Below are positions 26,766 through 36,587 of a stretch of 64,000 nt of DNA, in pieces. A program made the translations under genes and the position numbers. This stretch comes from an uncultured Bacteroidales bacterium (GTDB lineage Bacteria > Bacteroidota > Bacteroidia > Bacteroidales > ML635J-15): positions 1-64,000 of the forward strand of contig CALDKB010000028.1 of NCBI GenBank assembly GCA_937899245.1, read 5' to 3'. The stretch's first letter is position 1. Each line of letters begins with the position of its first letter. The notes beneath the pieces are model-generated. The model made no database searches and was not told the DNA's origin. It saw nothing but the letters and a program-made list of their open reading frames with translations.

Positions 26766-27362
26766 ATGCTTAAGCCATTCTACATGACAAACACTATTGA
26801 AGCTGGTTGCGATGAAGCTGGCCGCGGATGTCTAGCAGGTCCTGTTTATGCTGCCGCCGTAATACTTCCGCCCGACTATAAAAACGAAATCCTTAACGAC
26901 TCGAAGCAGCTATCGGAAAAGAAAAGGGACATTCTTCGACAAGAAATAGAAAATGATGCTATTGCTTTTTGCATCGCTTCGATGGACAACAATGAAATAG
27001 ACCAAGTTAACATTTTAAAGGCCTCAATACTTTCAATGCACAAAGCCGTAGCCGGATTGCACACTTGCCCGCAATTGCTGCTCATTGATGGAAACAAATT
27101 CATCCCTTACGAAGGAATACCTCACAAATGCATAATAAAAGGAGACGCAACGTACATGTCTATTGCTGCCGCATCAATCCTTGCCAAAACATACAGAGAC
27201 GAATTTATGTATAAAATTGCCAAGGAATTCCCTGAATATCACTGGGAAAAGAACAAAGGATACCCGACAAAGGACCATCGGAAAGCAATAATGGAACATG
27301 GTGTCACAAAATACCATCGCCTATCGTACAAACTAACAGACACACAATTAAGTTTATTTTAA
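26766..27362 (+). CDS. rnhB: Ribonuclease HII
   Basis: RNase HII removes ribonucleotides misincorporated in DNA. The start of the catalytic core is GCDEAGRGCLAGPVYAAAVIL with the first Asp-Glu pair. DSKQLSEKKR, LLIDGNKF, KGDATYMSIAAASILAKTYRDE and KGYPTKDHRKAI carry the remaining acidic and family residues. At 198 residues it is full length. The gene begins 4 bp after the glycosyltransferase stop. An internal ATG at 26784 (MTNTIEAGCDEAG) would also give a complete protein. Confidence 0.96.
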   Translation: MLKPFYMTNTIEAGCDEAGRGCLAGPVYAAAVILPPDYKNEILNDSKQLSEKKRDILRQEIENDAIAFCIASMDNNEIDQVNILKASILSMHKAVAGLHTCPQLLLIDGNKFIPYEGIPHKCIIKGDATYMSIAAASILAKTYRDEFMYKIAKEFPEYHWEKNKGYPTKDHRKAIMEHGVTKYHRLSYKLTDTQLSLF

Positions 27363-27373
27363 TACAGACAGTT

Positions 27374-29131
27374 ATGAAAAGAACATTATTTCTTCTTATT
27401 TTGATTTCAGCTTTCTGCTATAAAGCTAGCGCACAGGCAGAAGCACACGGGCCAAACGATCCTAACTTTTCTGCGAAATGCCCGACTGGTCAGTATCTTA
27501 TGTTTACAATTACATCAAAAGAAGACCCATACACAGTTACTGTAAACGGAATAAGAAAGGACGAAGACAATTCAAAGAAATTGGAGATTCCAGCAACCGT
27601 ACACTATCGCAACGTGGACTTTACTGTAACAAAAATCAACCAATCTGCATTCAAGGAACATGAAATACTTGCCTCTGTGATCATACCAAAAACCGTAAGT
27701 GTGATTGGACCAGAAGCATTCTACGGATGCAAGGCTCTAAAAACCTTAAAGATTGGTGGAGAAATTATGCATTGCGGAGAAAACGCATTTGCCGAAACCG
27801 CCATTACTGCACCAATATATACTGGCAACACTCTTGTTTATTGCCCGGCGAACCAAAAGGAATATAAGATAAACAACGGCACCACCACAATCCTTGAATA
27901 CGCATTCAGCAACTGCAATGACATGTCGGAAATTACAATTCCCAGTTCGGTTTCAACAATATATACAAGCTCATTTGCTCACTGCGACAACCTATCAAGC
28001 ATAACAATCGAGCAGGGAAACAAATTCTACAACAGCAAATATAATTGCAACGCAATAATCAGAGAAGCGGACAACACATTGATATTCGGATGCAAAAATT
28101 CAAGCATTCCTGATGGAGTAAAGACTATTGGCCGAACAGCTTTTCTAAACTCACAAATAACCTCAATAGAAATACCGAACTCTGTGACAAATATCGAAGA
28201 TTCCGCCTTCTTTGGCTGCCAACTTGAAAAGATTACCATTCCTCAATCGGTAAAAATTATCGGTAAAAATGCTTTTACAAGATGTAAAAAGCTGGCTGTT
28301 GTAAACTTTGATGCTATCGACTGCCAAATATCCGACAAAGATTTCCCTGTTTTTGAAGGTTGCCTCAACTTCACATCGGTTAACTTTGGTGAAAACGTCA
28401 AAGTTGTCCCGGCATACGGATTTAAAGACTGCACGGAACTAAGATATGCAACCCTTTCCAACTCTGTAAAAGAAATTGGAGACGAAGCTTTCTCTGGATG
28501 TTCAATGCTCTCCTACATGGAAATTCCAAATAACATTGAAATTGCATACGGAAGTTCATTCATAGGTACAGGTATAACAGAACCTTTGTTCAACGAACAC
28601 CTTTTCATTTATTTGCCAAAGGGTTACAATGCAAAATACAGCATTCCGAACGGTATAACCACAATTGCATCAAGAGCATTTTTCGAAAACGAAACGCTAA
28701 CATCGCTGACAATTGCAAACTCGGTAACAACAATTAGCGACAACGCATTTGAACAGGCCAATGGTCTAAAAAGCATTACAATTCCAAATTCGGTAACAAA
28801 GATCGGCAAAAGCGCCTTCAGGTTCTGTAGCAAATTAACTTCGATAACACTTCCAAACTCCATTACGACCATAGAGGAAGAAACTTTTTCTGGTTGTGCC
28901 CATATCAAATCAATTACAATTCCTAATTCGGTGACCACTATAAAAAAGGAATTTGTATACTGGTGCGACACATTGGAAAGCGTGACTCTTCCCAACTCTG
29001 TAGTAGATATAGATGCAAACGCATTCTATGGATGCGAAACAATCAAGCACATATATGTGCCAAAGGGCAGCAAAGAAAAGTTCAAAAAACTGATAGCTAC
29101 AGACTTACATAAACTTATTGTTGAAAAATAG
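27374..29131 (+). CDS. BspA-like leucine-rich-repeat exported protein
   Basis: After a signal peptide (MKRTLFLLILISAFCYKASAQ) the protein consists almost entirely of LRR_5/BspA-type repeats of about 23 residues. The recurring core is ITIPNSVTxIGxxAFxxC, seen many times between residues about 80 and 570. Such proteins are often surface adhesins that bind host or bacterial ligands (family knowledge). No lipobox and no T9SS sorting domain are seen, so how it reaches the surface is unclear. It follows rnhB by 11 bp but may have separate expression; a terminator lies downstream. Confidence 0.88.
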   Translation: MKRTLFLLILISAFCYKASAQAEAHGPNDPNFSAKCPTGQYLMFTITSKEDPYTVTVNGIRKDEDNSKKLEIPATVHYRNVDFTVTKINQSAFKEHEILASVIIPKTVSVIGPEAFYGCKALKTLKIGGEIMHCGENAFAETAITAPIYTGNTLVYCPANQKEYKINNGTTTILEYAFSNCNDMSEITIPSSVSTIYTSSFAHCDNLSSITIEQGNKFYNSKYNCNAIIREADNTLIFGCKNSSIPDGVKTIGRTAFLNSQITSIEIPNSVTNIEDSAFFGCQLEKITIPQSVKIIGKNAFTRCKKLAVVNFDAIDCQISDKDFPVFEGCLNFTSVNFGENVKVVPAYGFKDCTELRYATLSNSVKEIGDEAFSGCSMLSYMEIPNNIEIAYGSSFIGTGITEPLFNEHLFIYLPKGYNAKYSIPNGITTIASRAFFENETLTSLTIANSVTTISDNAFEQANGLKSITIPNSVTKIGKSAFRFCSKLTSITLPNSITTIEEETFSGCAHIKSITIPNSVTTIKKEFVYWCDTLESVTLPNSVVDIDANAFYGCETIKHIYVPKGSKEKFKKLIATDLHKLIVEK

Positions 29132-29150
29132 TTTTTATGGCATAACACAA

Positions 29151-29179
29151 AGGCAGACTTAATAAGTCTGCCTTTTTTT
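29151..29179 (+). terminator. Rho-independent terminator after LRR protein
   Basis: AGGCAGACTT-AAT-AAGTCTGCCT followed by T6, about 20 bases after the stop codon. Confidence 0.9.
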
Positions 29180-29212
29180 GTTTACACAATATAGTGTTAC
29201 ACATATAATTCT

Positions 29213-29220
29213 TAACTTTG
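29213..29220 (+). promoter_or_regulatory. -7 element (TAACTTTG) before C25 protease
   Basis: A TAnnTTTG match that overlaps the longest possible start (TTG at 29218), so translation must start further downstream. Confidence 0.6.
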
Positions 29221-29241
29221 CCAAATATTTCATCAATTGTA

Positions 29242-32200
29242 TTGAGGTTGAGAAGATTGTGCTCCAGTATTATCGTCATGCTTTGTATTCTTGCAGCATA
29301 TTCGCAAGACTATAAGATTTCGTATACTTATGAAAAAGAGACAATTAACGTAGAAATTACACTTAACAGCTACAGCATTGGAGAAATATTAACGTCCGAC
29401 GGGACATTCAGCCGAATAAAAATTGGCAGCACGACACCTTTTGAAAACAAAGGCTGGGCAGAACTACCATTCGCCAGCACCACAATCAACCTGAACGAAG
29501 AAGATGCAAACATAGAAATTACCAGTACGGATTTTCATGAAATACATCTTGATCACCCGCTAATTCCATCACGAGGTACAATATACAGGAACCAGAAGCA
29601 AGACTCAATACCATATTTTATCTCATCAGAAGCAAACAATAACGAGTTCTACCCAAAGGAAATAACCATTTTTGAGACTTTCCAGTTTCGCAACGAGAAG
29701 AAATGCAACATAAGGATATTCCCATTTCAATACAATCACACACAACAGACACTTAGAATTTATGACAAAATAAGCCTAAAGATTGATACGCGAAACACCA
29801 AACGCGACATTACCCCCCTTCAGAATTATGACTACGGTGACATTTTGGTCATTACTCCGGAAAAGTACGACTCCGCAATACAACCATTCATAAGATGGAA
29901 GCGAGAAATGGGCTATAATGTTTCGGTTGAGATATGCGATTCGGCAGAAAATGTTACAACGAAAATACGAGAAGCATACAGCCACAATCCGAATCTGCTG
30001 TTCGTTCAGCTTATTGGCGACTGGAACGATGTTCAATCAGAAGTCATGGAAGACGGCAGCAGTCCCGCCGACCCGGCCATGGGCTGCGTTGCCGGCAGCG
30101 ACAATTATCCGGACATTGCCATTAGCCGCATATCGTGCTCCAACGAAGAAGAACTCTCACTACAATTACAGAAGTGCATTCTTTACGAAAAAATGCCAAA
30201 CAACAACCGCGACTGGAGAGAAAAATTCATAGGAATAGGCTCGGGCGAAGGTCCTGGCGACGACGAGGAACTTGATTATGAGCATGTAGAAAAAATTTAC
30301 AATAATCGCCTCGCCAACTTCACATACGACGTACATTCGGAACATTATAACAATGGAACCAACGTGTCGTCAAACGCGCTAGCCACAAGCATCAATGTCG
30401 GCGCATCTTCAATTGCATATTGCGGTCACGGCAGCGGCTCCTACTGGCTTACGGGAAGCTACGGGGGAAGTAGCGTAACATCGGCAAGCAATGGAGACAA
30501 ACTTCCATTTGTTGTTTCAGTCGCCTGCCTAAACGGAGCCTTTCACGAAAGCGAAGACTGCTTTGCCGAGAAATGGATGAAAGCTCCTCACGGCGGAGCT
30601 GTCGCAACTCTTATGTCAAGCATAAGTCAGCCGTGGCGCCCGCCAATGCGAGGACAAGACTATTTCTACGACATTTTGTGCGGCGGATACGACTATGATA
30701 CTGATTCAACTTCAAACGGACTAAACAACAATGAACAACGGACACACTGGGGATCTGTCGTACTTAACGCATTCTATCTTATGCTTTGCGAATCGGCACA
30801 GGCAAGCGACATCGAAACTGTAAAATCTTGGATTAGTTTTGGCGACGCATCGCTACAGCTAAGGACAACAACCCCCGAAAAAATCACCTCATCTAAAAAC
30901 ATCATTACTACAGGCGAAAATTATATAACTACCATAACATCAAACGGTAACGCTGTAAAAAACGCACTTGTTTGCATATCGCAAAACGGCAACTACTACA
31001 AGGGATTCACCAATTCGCGAGGAAGAATCTCTCTGGGTCATAATCTGGAAAAAGGCAAAGCCCTTTTAGTCGTAACTGCATTTAACAAAACAACAATCTA
31101 TGACAGCATTCCTGTAATTTCAAACGAAGAACCATATGTTGTCGTTGACAGTTACAGTCCAGAATCTATAAATTTCGGAGAAAGCACAAAAATCTCATTG
31201 AATTTGCAGAACTGCGGAAACATTACAGCCGACAGTGTTTCGATAAAAATATCCTGCGAAGACGAGTTTCTATCCATCTTAAACGATTCCATATTCATTG
31301 AAAGAATCCAGGACCACGAAACGACTGAAACACAAGACCTTGAGATTGCATCAGCAAACGAAACACCATACGGGCACATTTTCCACATTACCACGCAAAT
31401 CGAATACAACGACAGCATATTTGATAGTGAACTTGAAATCGCATTGAAGGGACAAGACTGCTATCCTCCAGACGAAATATATGTTGAATACACAAATGAC
31501 ACCTGCAGAGTTTCGTGGAGTGAAACGACAAATAAAAATTATACGATTTTTGACGACTTCGACAATACAGACGAACATCCGTCCTTCGAAATAAACTCAA
31601 CAGGAAATGCAGGATGGCAATTTGCCGACGGTGATGTTGCACAAACAATTGGAATTACCGGCTATACATTTGCAAACAACCGTGAGAAAATGGCTTTCAT
31701 TGTTATGAATCCATCCAAAACATACTCGGACACTTGCTATTTTGACAATTTAATAAGGCCTCATTCGGGAAATCAATTCCTCGCAAGTTTCCGTAGCACG
31801 ATTGACACAACTAACGATTGGCTAATAAGTCCAGAATTAAACTTCAACGGAGACTTTGAACTTTCATTCTATGTACGCGGAAGCCACAAGCCCAGCTACT
31901 GGGAAACAATGGAAGTTTACTACTCCTCTGACTATTATACCGAACGCATAGATTCGTGCACAATAAAAGGGTCATCCAATCCAGACAACTGGACATTCAA
32001 ATCATATACGATTCCCGATTCCGCCAAACATATTGCAATACGCAACATTTCATACAACAGATATTTTCTATGCCTCGACGACATCAAGATATCCGGTAAC
32101 AAAACATATAGCACAAACGAAGTCGACATACTTGACAACGGAAGCATTATCGCCTCGAATATTTCAGACGGCACCTTCTTAATATCAAATATTTCAGAAG

Positions 32201-32775
32201 GAGAGCATTGCTATGGAATTCAATCAGCATGCAACCAGTTAGTTGGCGCCGACACGACAATATGCATATCTGTAGTATACGAATGCGACGCCCCTGCAAA
32301 TGTAGAATGCTACAGATATTCAGGACGAGATTCACTTATATGGTCGGCATCACCAAACGCATCAAGCTACAACATATATTGCGACGGCGCACTAATCGCC
32401 AACGCCACAGACACAAGCTACATTTGCAACATCTTTGGCGAAACATATTCTATTTCAAGCATTTGTAGGCACAACGAATCTGAACAGGTTGTAGCAAACA
32501 CAACAATACTCAACAATCTGCCAAACATTAGCCACAGAATATCCGTATACCCAAACCCGACAAACGGTCTAATACACATTGACACAGCATTCGGCACAGG
32601 TACAATGATATACACAATTACCGACATTTGCGGGAAGCAAGTATCAGCAGGGAATTTGCATGCAGGCGAAAACACAATAGACATCCACGAGCTGCCCGAC
32701 GGAATGTACGTAATCAGCACGATTTCCGGCACAGCCATGCACAAGACAAAGATTATCAAACAAGAGGGCAAATGA
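29242..32775 (+). CDS. C25-family (gingipain-like) cysteine protease with cleaved-adhesin and T9SS sorting domains
   Basis: A large secreted cysteine protease. The catalytic dyad is His in SIAYCGHGSGS (codon 30427) and Cys in VSVACLNGAF (codon 30526), the gingipain arrangement. A propeptide-like N-terminal region and the C25 domain (about residues 195-540) come first. A cleaved-adhesin-type jelly roll follows (FDDFDNTDEHPSFEIN ... DDIKISG), then a fibronectin-like stretch, and a T9SS type A sorting domain (ISVYPNPTNGLIHID ... KTKIIKQ). The start is uncertain: no ATG gives a normal signal peptide. TTG at 29242 gives a basic n-region (RLRRL) plus a hydrophobic core; the ATG at 29278 leaves only about nine hydrophobic residues. 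The MATE gene overlaps its stop. Confidence 0.92.
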   Translation: MRLRRLCSSIIVMLCILAAYSQDYKISYTYEKETINVEITLNSYSIGEILTSDGTFSRIKIGSTTPFENKGWAELPFASTTINLNEEDANIEITSTDFHEIHLDHPLIPSRGTIYRNQKQDSIPYFISSEANNNEFYPKEITIFETFQFRNEKKCNIRIFPFQYNHTQQTLRIYDKISLKIDTRNTKRDITPLQNYDYGDILVITPEKYDSAIQPFIRWKREMGYNVSVEICDSAENVTTKIREAYSHNPNLLFVQLIGDWNDVQSEVMEDGSSPADPAMGCVAGSDNYPDIAISRISCSNEEELSLQLQKCILYEKMPNNNRDWREKFIGIGSGEGPGDDEELDYEHVEKIYNNRLANFTYDVHSEHYNNGTNVSSNALATSINVGASSIAYCGHGSGSYWLTGSYGGSSVTSASNGDKLPFVVSVACLNGAFHESEDCFAEKWMKAPHGGAVATLMSSISQPWRPPMRGQDYFYDILCGGYDYDTDSTSNGLNNNEQRTHWGSVVLNAFYLMLCESAQASDIETVKSWISFGDASLQLRTTTPEKITSSKNIITTGENYITTITSNGNAVKNALVCISQNGNYYKGFTNSRGRISLGHNLEKGKALLVVTAFNKTTIYDSIPVISNEEPYVVVDSYSPESINFGESTKISLNLQNCGNITADSVSIKISCEDEFLSILNDSIFIERIQDHETTETQDLEIASANETPYGHIFHITTQIEYNDSIFDSELEIALKGQDCYPPDEIYVEYTNDTCRVSWSETTNKNYTIFDDFDNTDEHPSFEINSTGNAGWQFADGDVAQTIGITGYTFANNREKMAFIVMNPSKTYSDTCYFDNLIRPHSGNQFLASFRSTIDTTNDWLISPELNFNGDFELSFYVRGSHKPSYWETMEVYYSSDYYTERIDSCTIKGSSNPDNWTFKSYTIPDSAKHIAIRNISYNRYFLCLDDIKISGNKTYSTNEVDILDNGSIIASNISDGTFLISNISEGEHCYGIQSACNQLVGADTTICISVVYECDAPANVECYRYSGRDSLIWSASPNASSYNIYCDGALIANATDTSYICNIFGETYSISSICRHNESEQVVANTTILNNLPNISHRISVYPNPTNGLIHIDTAFGTGTMIYTITDICGKQVSAGNLHAGENTIDIHELPDGMYVISTISGTAMHKTKIIKQEGK

Positions 32776-34115
32776 ACATCCTAGCAAGCAAGAAACAACT
32801 TTCAATCTCAAACAAGGAAATCTGGCAAATATCCTACCCTATTATATTTGGAAATCTGGCACAAACCATCATGGTATTTGTAAATACTGTATTCATCGGT
32901 CACCTTGGGAACATTGAACTTGGAGCCGTCATGCTTGCAGGAATTTACTACTTGGTATTCACTGCCCTGGCACAAGGATTTGCCATAGGCGTACAGATAA
33001 TTATCGCAAGACGATTTGGCGAACAAAACTATAAGAATATAGGAGTTGTATTTGAACACGGGCTTGTTTTCACTGCTATATTGGGAGCGACTCTTTGGGC
33101 TATAATGCATTTTTTCTCCGTTGTTCTTCTCGAATTTATTATTGACTCGCCGAATGTTTATGAAGCCGCCATGCAATTCTCCAATTACCGTCACTATGGA
33201 ATAGCTATCGTATGCTTCAACTACCTGTTCCGTTCTCTATACATAGGATTGTCGAATACGAAAATAATCACATACACGACAATACTAATGGCTGTTGTGA
33301 ACATTTTCCTTGACTATTCATTGATTTTTGGCAATTTTGGCTTCCCTCAAATGGGCATTTGCGGCGCAGGGCTATCATCTGTTTGTGCAGAATACTCGGC
33401 ACTCCTACTGTTCATTACCTACACATTTGTCAAGATTCCATACAGGGATTATGCCCTATTTTCATTTCCAAAGATAAACAGCAATTTGATAAAAGACATT
33501 CTAAAGCTTGCATTTCCAACTATGCTACAGCGTTTGATGTCGTTTGGACTCTGGTTTACATTCTTCGCCATGATTGAACATACAGGAGAAGAACCGATAG
33601 CTATTTCGGGCATTGTCCGAAGTGTATATATGCTTGTTACCGTACCAGTTTTCGCCTTCAGTGCGACCTCCAACACCCTGACGAGTCGACTTATTGGAGC
33701 CGGGAAGCAATCTGAAATTTCAGCCACGCTGAAGCAAATCGTAAAATTAAGCCTTACACTGATTATTCCGCTTATAATAATATGCGCTTGTGTGCCAGAA
33801 TACATCGCACGCATTTACACCGACGACATAATACTTGCTCACAAGTCGGCATCCACGATTTACGTCATATTTTTTGCCACGCTGCTAATGGCACCGGCAA
33901 TGATATATTTTGAATTCATATCTGGCACCGGACATACGCTGTCTGCCCTACTTCTTGAGGCAGGAGTACTTGTAGTTTATGTTGTATATGTTTATTTAAG
34001 TTCCAGTGTTTGGCACCTTTCGGTTGAATGGATATGGTGTACTGAAGTAATCTACAGCTTGCTAATGCTTATTGTTTCATATTCGTACATGAAGTTTGCG
34101 AAATGGGGAGAATAA
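32772..34115 (+). CDS. MATE-family multidrug/toxin transporter (first copy)
   Basis: A 447-residue inner-membrane antiporter with about 12 hydrophobic segments. It opens with ISNKEIWQISYPIIFGNLAQTIM and VNTVFIGHLG, the MATE N-terminal signature, and repeats the pattern in the second half (LKLAFPTMLQRLMSFG). MATE proteins export cationic drugs or metabolites with Na+ or H+ (family knowledge). The ATG at 32772 overlaps the stop of the C25 protease (ATGA); longer frames run inside the protease. Translational coupling to a protease is odd and may be chance. Confidence 0.92.
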   Translation: MNILASKKQLSISNKEIWQISYPIIFGNLAQTIMVFVNTVFIGHLGNIELGAVMLAGIYYLVFTALAQGFAIGVQIIIARRFGEQNYKNIGVVFEHGLVFTAILGATLWAIMHFFSVVLLEFIIDSPNVYEAAMQFSNYRHYGIAIVCFNYLFRSLYIGLSNTKIITYTTILMAVVNIFLDYSLIFGNFGFPQMGICGAGLSSVCAEYSALLLFITYTFVKIPYRDYALFSFPKINSNLIKDILKLAFPTMLQRLMSFGLWFTFFAMIEHTGEEPIAISGIVRSVYMLVTVPVFAFSATSNTLTSRLIGAGKQSEISATLKQIVKLSLTLIIPLIIICACVPEYIARIYTDDIILAHKSASTIYVIFFATLLMAPAMIYFEFISGTGHTLSALLLEAGVLVVYVVYVYLSSSVWHLSVEWIWCTEVIYSLLMLIVSYSYMKFAKWGE

Positions 34116-34146
34116 AAAAGGCCGTTCGAACAGAACGACCTTTTCA
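34116..34146. terminator. Bidirectional terminator between MATE and Gate-domain genes
   Basis: AAAAGG-C-CGTTC / GAACG-A-CCTTTT with one mismatch, directly after the MATE stop and 18 bp before the stop of the convergent gene. A- and T-runs on both sides allow use in both directions. Confidence 0.75.
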
Positions 34147-34163
34147 GTTTGCCACACATAAAT

Positions 34164-35351
34164 CTAAAACAACTGTATCAACACCATGGTCCAGTGCGCA
34201 ATAATTCCGGCACAAAGGCCCGCAATTGTGTGAGCAAGTATAGCTTTTGAAATTAATTTACGATAACCCATGGAATCAAGCATTGCCGTATGAGTGCTAA
34301 GGAATCCGCTCCAACACATACCCATAGCAGTGAAAACAGCGATTGCATTTGCATCAATAATTCCAGCCTGCAAAAAACCGGGTACCAAACCGAGAGCTGC
34401 ACCTACAGCACCAAGAGCTGTTATTGGGAATGCAATAAGTTCGGGAGCTTGGAAACCAAACAACCAATCGAAAACAAAATCTATCTTTCCTGCTAACCAA
34501 GGAATAGCAGGGTATCCTTCGTATGCGACTCCTGCATAACCGGCAACTGCGTCTGCTGGTCCAAAAGTCAGCATCATCACCAGCGTAGAAATTACCAACA
34601 CGCCAGGAATAATAGCAACACCGATAGCAACACCATCTTTTCCTCCATCTAGAATTGCATCAAGGACACGCAAAAAGCCACTTTTCTTTGTCTCTAGCTC
34701 TTCCGTTTCCGACTGTGCAGGAAGTTCATTATTTTCTGCGGCATCCAAAGCTTTTATTTCTTCGTCGGTTAGCACAGGTGAATCAAGTTCTGGATATGCA
34801 CGCAATGTAAACCATTGCATAAGTCTGGTTGAAATAACGCATCCGCATATTGCTCCGAAAAGTCCAACCATGGCACCAGTACCATAGCCATAGCTTACCA
34901 TGATACAAATAACAATTAGACCCATTCCGAAAGCAGTACCAAAATTCGTTAACGACACCAACTGATACTTCTTGAAATAACGGGCAAAAGACCTATCCTT
35001 TGCCAATGTAATTATAGCTGGATTATCGCTGAGGAATGTCATTACAGCACCTAGGGAAGCAACACCAGGAAGATTGAAAATAGGTTTCATCAACGGACGA
35101 AGAAGCTTTTCCAACAAGCGAACAACACCAAATTCAACAAATAACTTACTGATAGCACCTGTCATTACGCAAATCGCGCAAATGTACAATACGGTTTCGA
35201 GCAATAGATGATAAGCCGTCTGCATGAAAGTTCCAAACATATTTTGAACTCCCATTGGAATTGACAAGCCGACAAAGAAAGCAAAGAAAACGACTAGAAA
35301 AATGCTAGTCTCCAAGACTTTCTTATACTTGAATGGTTTTCGTGTTTTCAT
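34164..35351 (-). CDS. Gate-domain (nucleoside-recognition/SpmA-B-like) membrane protein, CD0519/CD1768-type
   Basis: A 395-residue inner-membrane protein with about ten hydrophobic segments. The segments FNLPGVASLGAVMTFLSDNPAIITLAK and TNFGTAFGMGLIV are characteristic of the Bacteroidota Gate/nucleoside-recognition proteins related to CD0519/CD1768. A charged cytoplasmic loop (residues about 185-220) splits two halves. The substrate is unknown; the family name does not prove nucleoside transport. It begins 6 bp after the stop of an outer-membrane porin gene, so the pair probably forms one transcript and a two-membrane uptake or efflux route (inference). Confidence 0.8.
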   Translation of the reverse strand: MKTRKPFKYKKVLETSIFLVVFFAFFVGLSIPMGVQNMFGTFMQTAYHLLLETVLYICAICVMTGAISKLFVEFGVVRLLEKLLRPLMKPIFNLPGVASLGAVMTFLSDNPAIITLAKDRSFARYFKKYQLVSLTNFGTAFGMGLIVICIMVSYGYGTGAMVGLFGAICGCVISTRLMQWFTLRAYPELDSPVLTDEEIKALDAAENNELPAQSETEELETKKSGFLRVLDAILDGGKDGVAIGVAIIPGVLVISTLVMMLTFGPADAVAGYAGVAYEGYPAIPWLAGKIDFVFDWLFGFQAPELIAFPITALGAVGAALGLVPGFLQAGIIDANAIAVFTAMGMCWSGFLSTHTAMLDSMGYRKLISKAILAHTIAGLCAGIIAHWTMVLIQLF

Positions 35352-35357
35352 CTGATA

Positions 35358-36476
35358 TTAATTTTCCTTTATATACTGAGGTTTCAAATATTTCAAGAAG
35401 TTGATATCCCATGTCAAACCGACATTGACATTGAGGTTCGACGACTCCGTTTTTGTATGAGTAGGCCCTGATACATATTCTTGCTCTGTAACGGCATTTG
35501 CGACAAAAGCATGCAACCTGATATTCTTGTAGCTGGCAGGGCGATATTCAACGCCAAGACCATAAAAGGCATACGATTGTCCAGGAGTCATCAGAATATC
35601 CTTCTGAGCAAAAGAAATCATGTCATACACCTCGGCCTTGTTCTGCTCGTAACCGCCTTTTGCAAAAATCTTCACGTCCTTCAATTTTACATCCAAACGG
35701 GAAACCAACGTGAAATCATTAAACATCTTCTTGGTGTCAACGGTTTTGCAAAAATAATCCACATATATATCCCACTTGTCGAAATCAAGTTTATTGCCGA
35801 GAGCTAGCTGTCCCATAAATTTACCGTGCTCACGTTCGAACATATTGAACGAATATATTGAATGGAAATGCCCGTAATCGCCATACCACAAAAGGCTATA
35901 TGCAAGCAGGCCTTTCTGCCATTCGTCACCCCTACCGGTATAATACACATACGGAGAGTTTCCGACCTGCAGCACCAAGGTATTTTTCTTTGCCTTGTCG
36001 GTATATCTAACAGATGCAGCCAGTTGGAAGCAATAAATGGATCCCCAATACTTTGTGTAGTACAGCACATCGATAGGAGGAGCATCGTATTCGAAACCGC
36101 CAATAGCAAGAGCCTCCTTACCGAAACGGAATCCCCAGCTATCATTTAGATTATACTGCATATACAAGAAATCGGTATTGTCGAAAAAGCGAACCGATCC
36201 ATTATTGGCTATTACCCTCTGACGGAAATAGTATGAAAATTTTCCAAATTCGCCACCTACTGCCAAATTGAAATACTTTCCATTGAAACCATAATTCTGA
36301 AAAGTTGTATCACCTTGATACTGGTTCAAATATTCAAATTCAGCACGAGTTTCAATGCTCAATTTTGTAAACTTATGCTCAACCTTTTGCTTTTCCACAT
36401 CTTGCGCAATCACCGCCATTGCAGGAGCAATGACCATCATCAGCAACAACCCGATTTGTAAAACACTAGTTTTCAA
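35358..36476 (-). CDS. Outer-membrane porin (Porin O/P-like)
   Basis: A 372-residue beta-barrel with signal peptide (KTSVLQIGLLLMMVIAPAMAVIAQ). The mature part is rich in strands ending in aromatic residues (YFRQRVIANN, RFGKEALAIGGFEYD, YGLGVEYRPASY) and ends with a membrane-strand-like stretch. It resembles phosphate-selective porin O/P-type channels. The start is set at TTG 36476 because a -7 element (TATATTTG, 36514-36521) lies inside the longer ATG frame from 36566, and because the TTG gives a well-formed signal peptide. It is followed closely by the Gate-domain protein. Confidence 0.75.
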   Translation of the reverse strand: MKTSVLQIGLLLMMVIAPAMAVIAQDVEKQKVEHKFTKLSIETRAEFEYLNQYQGDTTFQNYGFNGKYFNLAVGGEFGKFSYYFRQRVIANNGSVRFFDNTDFLYMQYNLNDSWGFRFGKEALAIGGFEYDAPPIDVLYYTKYWGSIYCFQLAASVRYTDKAKKNTLVLQVGNSPYVYYTGRGDEWQKGLLAYSLLWYGDYGHFHSIYSFNMFEREHGKFMGQLALGNKLDFDKWDIYVDYFCKTVDTKKMFNDFTLVSRLDVKLKDVKIFAKGGYEQNKAEVYDMISFAQKDILMTPGQSYAFYGLGVEYRPASYKNIRLHAFVANAVTEQEYVSGPTHTKTESSNLNVNVGLTWDINFLKYLKPQYIKEN

Positions 36477-36513
36477 CCTATTGTAATTTTCTTGTTTTAA
36501 CTTGTTAAAGTTG

Positions 36514-36521
36514 CAAATATA
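36514..36521 (-). promoter_or_regulatory. -7 element (TATATTTG, minus strand) before porin
   Basis: A TAnnTTTG match within the upstream part of the longest porin frame. It supports the TTG start at 36476. Confidence 0.6.
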
Positions 36522-36587
36522 GTCTTTTTCACTCATAGAAAACCACGTCATAAAGAATAAAAACAAGACTTTTTCAACCGATGATTA

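Noticed and set aside
27374..29131. T9SS sorting domain in the LRR protein
   Set aside because: The C-terminus is still LRR sequence followed by a short Lys-rich end, with no YPNP-type start or KxxK-type end.
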